Positions 33,311-36,561 of a stretch of DNA of 36,561 bases are shown one piece after another. Every line of letters begins with the position of its first letter. Position 1 is the stretch's first letter. The position numbers and the translations under genes were made by a program. The notes beneath the pieces were generated by a model. The model was not told the DNA's origin. It saw nothing but the letters and a program-made list of their open reading frames with translations, and searched no databases. Source of the stretch: an uncultured Myxococcales bacterium (GTDB taxonomy: Bacteria > Myxococcota_A > Polyangia > Nannocystales > Nannocystaceae); assembly GCA_902826865.1 (NCBI GenBank), contig CADEGN010000009.1, forward strand, positions 20,812 to 57,372, read 5' to 3'.

Positions 33311-33500
33311 GATCGCGTTCGCGAGCCCGTATGAGGTGGCGATACGCCACGCGGGTCCGGGCTCTCGGCGCGTCCAGGGCGGCCCTTCAGCGCGATTCGA
33401 GATCGCCGGGCGCGACGGCATCCCGCTGCGCGTGCTGCTGCACGAGAGCGCGATCGCCTATCTGACCGCGTGGCAGACCGTCGCGGCCCGACCTGGGTGA
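33311..33500 (+). pseudogene. Protein-like C-terminal fragment of unknown origin
   Basis: The frame reads WIAFASPYEVAIRHAGPGS, then RFEIAGRDGIPLRVLLHES and AIAYLTAWQTVAARPG before TGA at 33500. Codon composition is gene-like, but no start exists; the 5-prime side is cut by the inverted repeat. It is convergent with the mau operon. It could be the tail of a gene disrupted by the repeat element. Confidence 0.35.
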
Positions 33501-33525
33501 GTCCGGTCTTTGGTGACCTGCGGTG

Positions 33526-34578
33526 CTACACGCAGTAGACCGCCGTCGAGGCGCCCGGTAGCGTCTTGCGCAAGACGACATCGCCGGTGTGGGTGTCCAA
33601 CACCACGATCTCGTCGCGCCCACGAACGGCTCCAAACAAGCGCGAGCCCTCGGGGTCGATCGCCCAGTGCGAGAGCGCGCCGTCGCACGGGAGCGCGGCA
33701 ACCGTCTGCTCGCGTTCAAGGTCGTGAATCAGGACGCACTCGCTGGCAGCGTAGGCACGGGCGACGGCGCCGGCGGCACCGACGAATAGCCAGCGGCCGG
33801 ATTCATCGACGCGGGCGGCAAAGATCGGCATCCCGGCACCCGTTGGCATCGCGACCTGCTGGCGCGAGACGATGGCGGTCGAGCTGGGGTCAACGACAAT
33901 CACCGCGCCGTCGGTGCAGACAACAATCGCGCGGCGGCTCTGTGGTGCGTAGACGGTGGCGCGTGCATGGCCCAGGTCACTGTGCGCGACCGGCCGCTGA
34001 CCGAGCACGATCGTGTCCAGTGGAGCACCAGGGCCCCGCCACAGCGCGAGCTTCTGCGGACGCGGTTCGCTCGGAAGCGGTAGCTCGCCGCGATCAAGGC
34101 CATCGGAGACGAACAGCATCTGCGCGTGCGCGCCGGATCCAGAGCGACACCAGCCCATGATGCACTCCGGGATCGGCACCTCCCAGGCACCAAACTCGTG
34201 GCTGTGGAGATCGATGCCGCGGATGAAGTCGTCGGAGCGATGGTCGCCAACCGTGACCGGTCGGTAGACGTAGAGCCACCGACGATCGGGTGCGAGGACA
34301 AACGCCGGCCACAGCTGAAACGCGTTGTATTGGATGTGCCATGCGATCGGCGTCGTGGCCGAACGGTGGCCGTCACTGATGCGGTAGAAGTCGACCTGGT
34401 GCCCACCCTCCTCGGCTCGGCCTAGCACCACATAGCGGTCGATCTCGGGGAAGAAGTCGACCGCCGGATGGTCGCCCACGTCATGCGAGAGTAGGACTTC
34501 GCCGTCTTGCGCGTCGAGCAGCATGAGCTGCCAGCTTGTGGGCGAGTCCGGCCGCTGTACGACTGTCGCCAGTTTCAT
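33526..34578 (-). CDS. MauB-like amine dehydrogenase heavy-chain beta-propeller protein
   Basis: The 350-residue protein is beta-propeller-like, with repeated strand pairs such as FFPEIDRYVVLG, FVLAPDRRWLYVYRP, DESGRWLFVGAAG and IDPEGSRLFGAVRGRDEIVV. The phrase order resembles the heavy (B) chain of methylamine dehydrogenase, for example a VPIPECIMGWCRSGS stretch where MauB has a VPDCYHIFP-type turn. It is shorter than MauB and starts MKLATVVQR without a signal peptide, whereas MauB is exported. The start overlaps the upstream membrane-protein stop by 4 bases. In context it is the propeller partner of the light chain at 35344, but a sensor or unrelated propeller role is possible. Confidence 0.6.
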   Translation of the reverse strand: MKLATVVQRPDSPTSWQLMLLDAQDGEVLLSHDVGDHPAVDFFPEIDRYVVLGRAEEGGHQVDFYRISDGHRSATTPIAWHIQYNAFQLWPAFVLAPDRRWLYVYRPVTVGDHRSDDFIRGIDLHSHEFGAWEVPIPECIMGWCRSGSGAHAQMLFVSDGLDRGELPLPSEPRPQKLALWRGPGAPLDTIVLGQRPVAHSDLGHARATVYAPQSRRAIVVCTDGAVIVVDPSSTAIVSRQQVAMPTGAGMPIFAARVDESGRWLFVGAAGAVARAYAASECVLIHDLEREQTVAALPCDGALSHWAIDPEGSRLFGAVRGRDEIVVLDTHTGDVVLRKTLPGASTAVYCV

Positions 34579-35189
34579 CGCAGCTTCACCAGGTAGGCGA
34601 CCGCACTGGTGACGATCAGCGTCACAACGTTTGATCGCAGGAGGCGATCGGTGCGTTTTCCGAGCCAATGAGAGATCGAACAGGCCCCCATCACTGGCGC
34701 ATCGATCGGCGCGCGGACGGCGAGCCAGAGCACGTGGAGGCCGCGTGTCGCGCCATAGATCGCCCAGATGGCCACGACCCACCATGCGGAAGGGGTCGCG
34801 AGGCTCCAAAGCACGAGCAGATAGTACGATGGGACGACAAGGCGCGTCGCGAAGCCGGGGCCGAGGGCGGCACCCCAAGCGATCGCTCGCGCGAAATCCG
34901 ATCGCAGACCCTGCCATCGCTGCGGCACTTGCCACGAGCTCTGCAGCAGCGGGGGAAACGGAAGCCACTGCAATTGGCGCAGGGCGTAGACGGGTCCCAG
35001 CATCACCAACACCCACACGAGCATGCCGGTGTCGCACGGCACGATCGGCGCGACACCAAAGCTCAACAGCATCCCCCAAATCGCGGCCGTCGCGGCCCCG
35101 CTGAGCATGTGCGCGAAGGCAGCGACAAGCCACCGGTACCGCTGCGTTCGCGCGCCCCCGTCACCGACGGAGAGGATGCTTCCCAGCAT
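34575..35189 (-). CDS. Polytopic membrane protein of the mau operon
   Basis: The 204-residue protein has about five membrane segments (near residues 20-47, 53-72, 103-120, 122-140, 142-160). It contains a GAALGPGFATRLVVPSYYLL stretch. It lies between the light chain and the propeller gene, where the classical mau cluster encodes membrane proteins such as MauF. I could not confirm MauF motifs. A role in cofactor maturation or disulfide/heme handling is inferred from position. A 10-nt gap (GGCGACGGG) separates it from the tiny ORF upstream. Confidence 0.6.
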   Translation of the reverse strand: MLGSILSVGDGGARTQRYRWLVAAFAHMLSGAATAAIWGMLLSFGVAPIVPCDTGMLVWVLVMLGPVYALRQLQWLPFPPLLQSSWQVPQRWQGLRSDFARAIAWGAALGPGFATRLVVPSYYLLVLWSLATPSAWWVVAIWAIYGATRGLHVLWLAVRAPIDAPVMGACSISHWLGKRTDRLLRSNVVTLIVTSAVAYLVKLR

Positions 35190-35198
35190 CCCGTCGCC

Positions 35199-35282
35199 TC
35201 ACGGAGACGCCCAGGTTGACGCCGCGGTGTGAACTGAAAGCGGCAGGCCGAGCGCGAGCCAGGCTAGATCGAGTGTGGTCAT
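35199..35282 (-). CDS. Tiny ORF 2 in mau operon, 27 residues
   Basis: MTTLDLAWLALGLPLSVHTA plus a short tail; ends at TGA 35199. Its ATG overlaps the previous tiny ORF's stop (ATGA), and the next gene starts nine bases after its stop. It shares a 14-bp direct repeat (CCTGGCTCGCGCTC in coding sense) and the WLAL motif with tiny ORF 1. It could be a small membrane peptide or a translational-coupling relay. Confidence 0.4.
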   Translation of the reverse strand: MTTLDLAWLALGLPLSVHTAASTWASP

Positions 35283-35347
35283 CGTTGGCAGTCGTCGTCG
35301 TTGGCCGCCCAGAGCGCGAGCCAGGTGAGAGGGGCGATCGTGCTCAT
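35279..35347 (-). CDS. Tiny ORF 1 in mau operon, 22 residues
   Basis: The peptide MSTIAPLTWLALWAANDDDC ends QR. Its ATG overlaps the mauA stop (ATGA, 35344-35347) and its own stop overlaps tiny ORF 2. The hydrophobic WLALWAA core ends in an acidic cluster. Such perfect coupling suggests translation, but no family is known. Confidence 0.4.
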   Translation of the reverse strand: MSTIAPLTWLALWAANDDDCQR

Positions 35348-35946
35348 GGTTCGCAGTATCTGTCCTTGGCCGACTCGGTAACGGCCACCGTGCAGTAGTA
35401 CTTGAGGGGATGGGACCAGTCCTTGACCCCCGGGTAGTTGTGGCAATAGCTCATCGCGGACGAGCACATCCTCGATGTCGGCGTGCCGCAATCCAACCAT
35501 CCAACGTAGCGCATTCGCCCGGCCTGAGGCTCGAAGCAGCAACCCGACCAATAGGTGCGCGGAACAGAAGATGCGGGGCAGGCTTGCTGTGCAGCTCCCA
35601 TGTCGCCGGCATTGCTGCCGCCACACAGGACACACGGATGGCCCGACATGCTGCAATAGGCCCAAAACTCGCAGCGGTCCACGGTTGCGTCGTCACGCAT
35701 GACGCTGATCTTGAAACGCCATGTTTCCTGGCTCGGACCGCGTTGCGCGCCGAAATCACCCGGCGACGATTCTCCGCTCATGTGGCTCAGATTGAGGCGT
35801 CGGTCGACCGGCATGACGAGCGCAGGCAAACCGACGATGCTACTTCCGATCGCCGCCACGGCGTGTTGACGGGGGAGGCGATCGGCGAGCCAAAGGCACA
35901 GCTTCTCAACCCATCGTTCGATCAATGTGAGTGAATGGTGTTCCAT
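35344..35946 (-). CDS. mauA: Methylamine dehydrogenase light chain-like protein (TTQ-type), variant
   Basis: The light chain carries a tryptophan tryptophylquinone (TTQ) cofactor made from two of its own Trp residues. The 200-residue protein fits: leader-like start ending SSIVGLPALVMPVDRR, then CEFWAYCSMSGHPCVLCGG, YWSGCC and KDWSHPLKYYCTV. Trp133 and Trp177 occupy the two TTQ positions. Twelve Cys from Cys92 on match the expected six disulfides in number, with altered spacing. Asp152 sits where a conserved maturation Asp lies, but the Asp of the S-x-D-G turn is Ser101 here. The leader has Arg-Gln (PRQH) where related leaders have twin Arg for Tat export. The gene overlaps mauD by 25 bases. 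The amine substrate is unknown. Confidence 0.85.
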   Translation of the reverse strand: MEHHSLTLIERWVEKLCLWLADRLPRQHAVAAIGSSIVGLPALVMPVDRRLNLSHMSGESSPGDFGAQRGPSQETWRFKISVMRDDATVDRCEFWAYCSMSGHPCVLCGGSNAGDMGAAQQACPASSVPRTYWSGCCFEPQAGRMRYVGWLDCGTPTSRMCSSAMSYCHNYPGVKDWSHPLKYYCTVAVTESAKDRYCEP

Positions 35947-36530
35947 TGTGAACGCTCTTTTGCGCTGACGTCCGGACGAGCCATGCCCGCAGCATTGTGA
36001 AGGCTCTCAAGGTGTTCGCGATGGTTCGTCATGCCTTTGGCCTTCACGATGCCCAGCGCGTCGATCCACAGGCCAAATGGGGCGCCCGCCAGGCGAAGCT
36101 CGGGCGGGAGATCCGATTCGGCGCAAACGGGGAACGGCTCGAGACGCTTGCTAACTGCGTACGCGATCTGAGCTTCGCGACTGCCGAATGCGAGGACCCA
36201 AACCGGCTGAACTTCAGCTTGAATCTCGCGCATGAACTGCCTCGCCGAAGGCAAGAGCTCGGCGCAGGTGCTGCAATGCGGCGACAGGTACAGGAGAAAC
36301 AAGCCGCGCTGCCCAAAGCTGTGCTCAAGTTTTCCGCCGCCAACGAGGGTGGCCGCGGAGAAATCAGCGATCTTTTCGCCGATCTCGGGCCCGGGATTGA
36401 TCACCCGCGCACCGGCGGGAGGAAACCGGCGACTGAGCTGCCCAACGAGACGCGCCAGCGCGAGCAACACCACCGTTTGAACGATGACCACCGCCCACAG
36501 CACAACGTGCGAAACCGTCATCAACTCCAC
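35922..36530 (-). CDS. mauD: MauD-like thioredoxin-fold maturation protein
   Basis: MauD helps form the disulfides of the MADH light chain in the periplasm. The 202-residue protein has an N-terminal membrane anchor (about residues 8-28). A thioredoxin-like domain follows, with YLSPHCSTCAELLPS giving Cys86-x-x-Cys89, the place where MauD carries its CxxC. GTG 36530 has a GGAG site eight bases upstream; ATG 36521, which shares TGATG with the presumed mauE stop, is the alternative. Its 3-prime end overlaps mauA by 25 bases in another frame, implying tight co-expression. Confidence 0.85.
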   Translation of the reverse strand: MELMTVSHVVLWAVVIVQTVVLLALARLVGQLSRRFPPAGARVINPGPEIGEKIADFSAATLVGGGKLEHSFGQRGLFLLYLSPHCSTCAELLPSARQFMREIQAEVQPVWVLAFGSREAQIAYAVSKRLEPFPVCAESDLPPELRLAGAPFGLWIDALGIVKAKGMTNHREHLESLHNAAGMARPDVSAKERSQWNTIHSH

Positions 36531-36561
36531 GAGGCTTGCTCCTCGCGTTCATGCGCGGAGA
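36521..36561 (-). CDS. Partial upstream gene, C-terminal end (probably mauE)
   Basis: The last codons of a leftward frame (SAHEREEQASWS) end in TGA at 36521-36523, overlapping the mauD start. In mau clusters mauE, a membrane protein, precedes mauD, so this is probably its cytoplasmic tail. Only 12 residues are visible, so identity rests on position. Confidence 0.35.
   Translation of the reverse strand, partial: SAHEREEQASWS

Overview
The window is high-GC bacterial DNA that looks like a myxobacterium (Myxococcota, perhaps a Nannocystis/Haliangium-type lineage). This is an inference from the many lipoproteins with short LxxC signals followed by Asp/Gly/Thr-rich linkers, the lipoprotein-heavy gene content, leucine dehydrogenase, and a radical-SAM operon. 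No rRNA or tRNA gene was seen.

Positions 1-9.4 kb are an accessory, decaying region. It holds a 42-bp tandem repeat, the repeat-rich end and istA stub of one IS21-like element, a tyrosine-recombinase tail, an apparently intact small foreign gene (1120-1656), a truncated DDE transposase with its zinc-ribbon partner, a membrane protein with a decayed tandem paralog, a ferritin-like lipoprotein, a frameshifted surface-protein tail, a frameshifted DUF389 gene and a second istA stub.

Positions 9.4-23.2 kb read as an intact chromosomal backbone: an SDR, a hemerythrin-like protein, a membrane-anchored esterase, an ATP-grasp enzyme, a secreted protein/membrane protein pair, leucine dehydrogenase, two large lipoproteins (one with a MACPF-like motif), a Derlin-like membrane protein and a DUF885 lipoprotein hydrolase. 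Two related ada C-terminal fragments lie just behind leucine dehydrogenase and the DUF885 gene.

Positions 23.8-27.1 kb hold the most striking system. Four genes are chained by three 4-nt ATGA overlaps: a lipoprotein with repeated Cys-Leu motifs and a Thr-Gly/Thr-Asp tract, a radical SAM/SPASM enzyme, a divergent isoaspartate-methyltransferase-like protein and an HExxH metalloprotein. I read it as a candidate peptide or lipoprotein maturation (RiPP-like) pathway; this is a hypothesis.

Positions 27.2-33.5 kb are again decayed: a TPR protein broken by frameshifts, a second frameshifted DUF389 gene, an NhaA/P-type-ATPase chimera with three single-base lesions, a terminator and a perfect 24-bp inverted repeat.

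Positions 33.5-36.56 kb, minus strand, carry part of an unusual mau (methylamine-dehydrogenase-like) operon running in from the right edge: the mauE end, mauD, mauA (TTQ light chain), two tiny coupled ORFs, a membrane protein and a MauB-like propeller. Transcription reads right to left with overlapping genes throughout.
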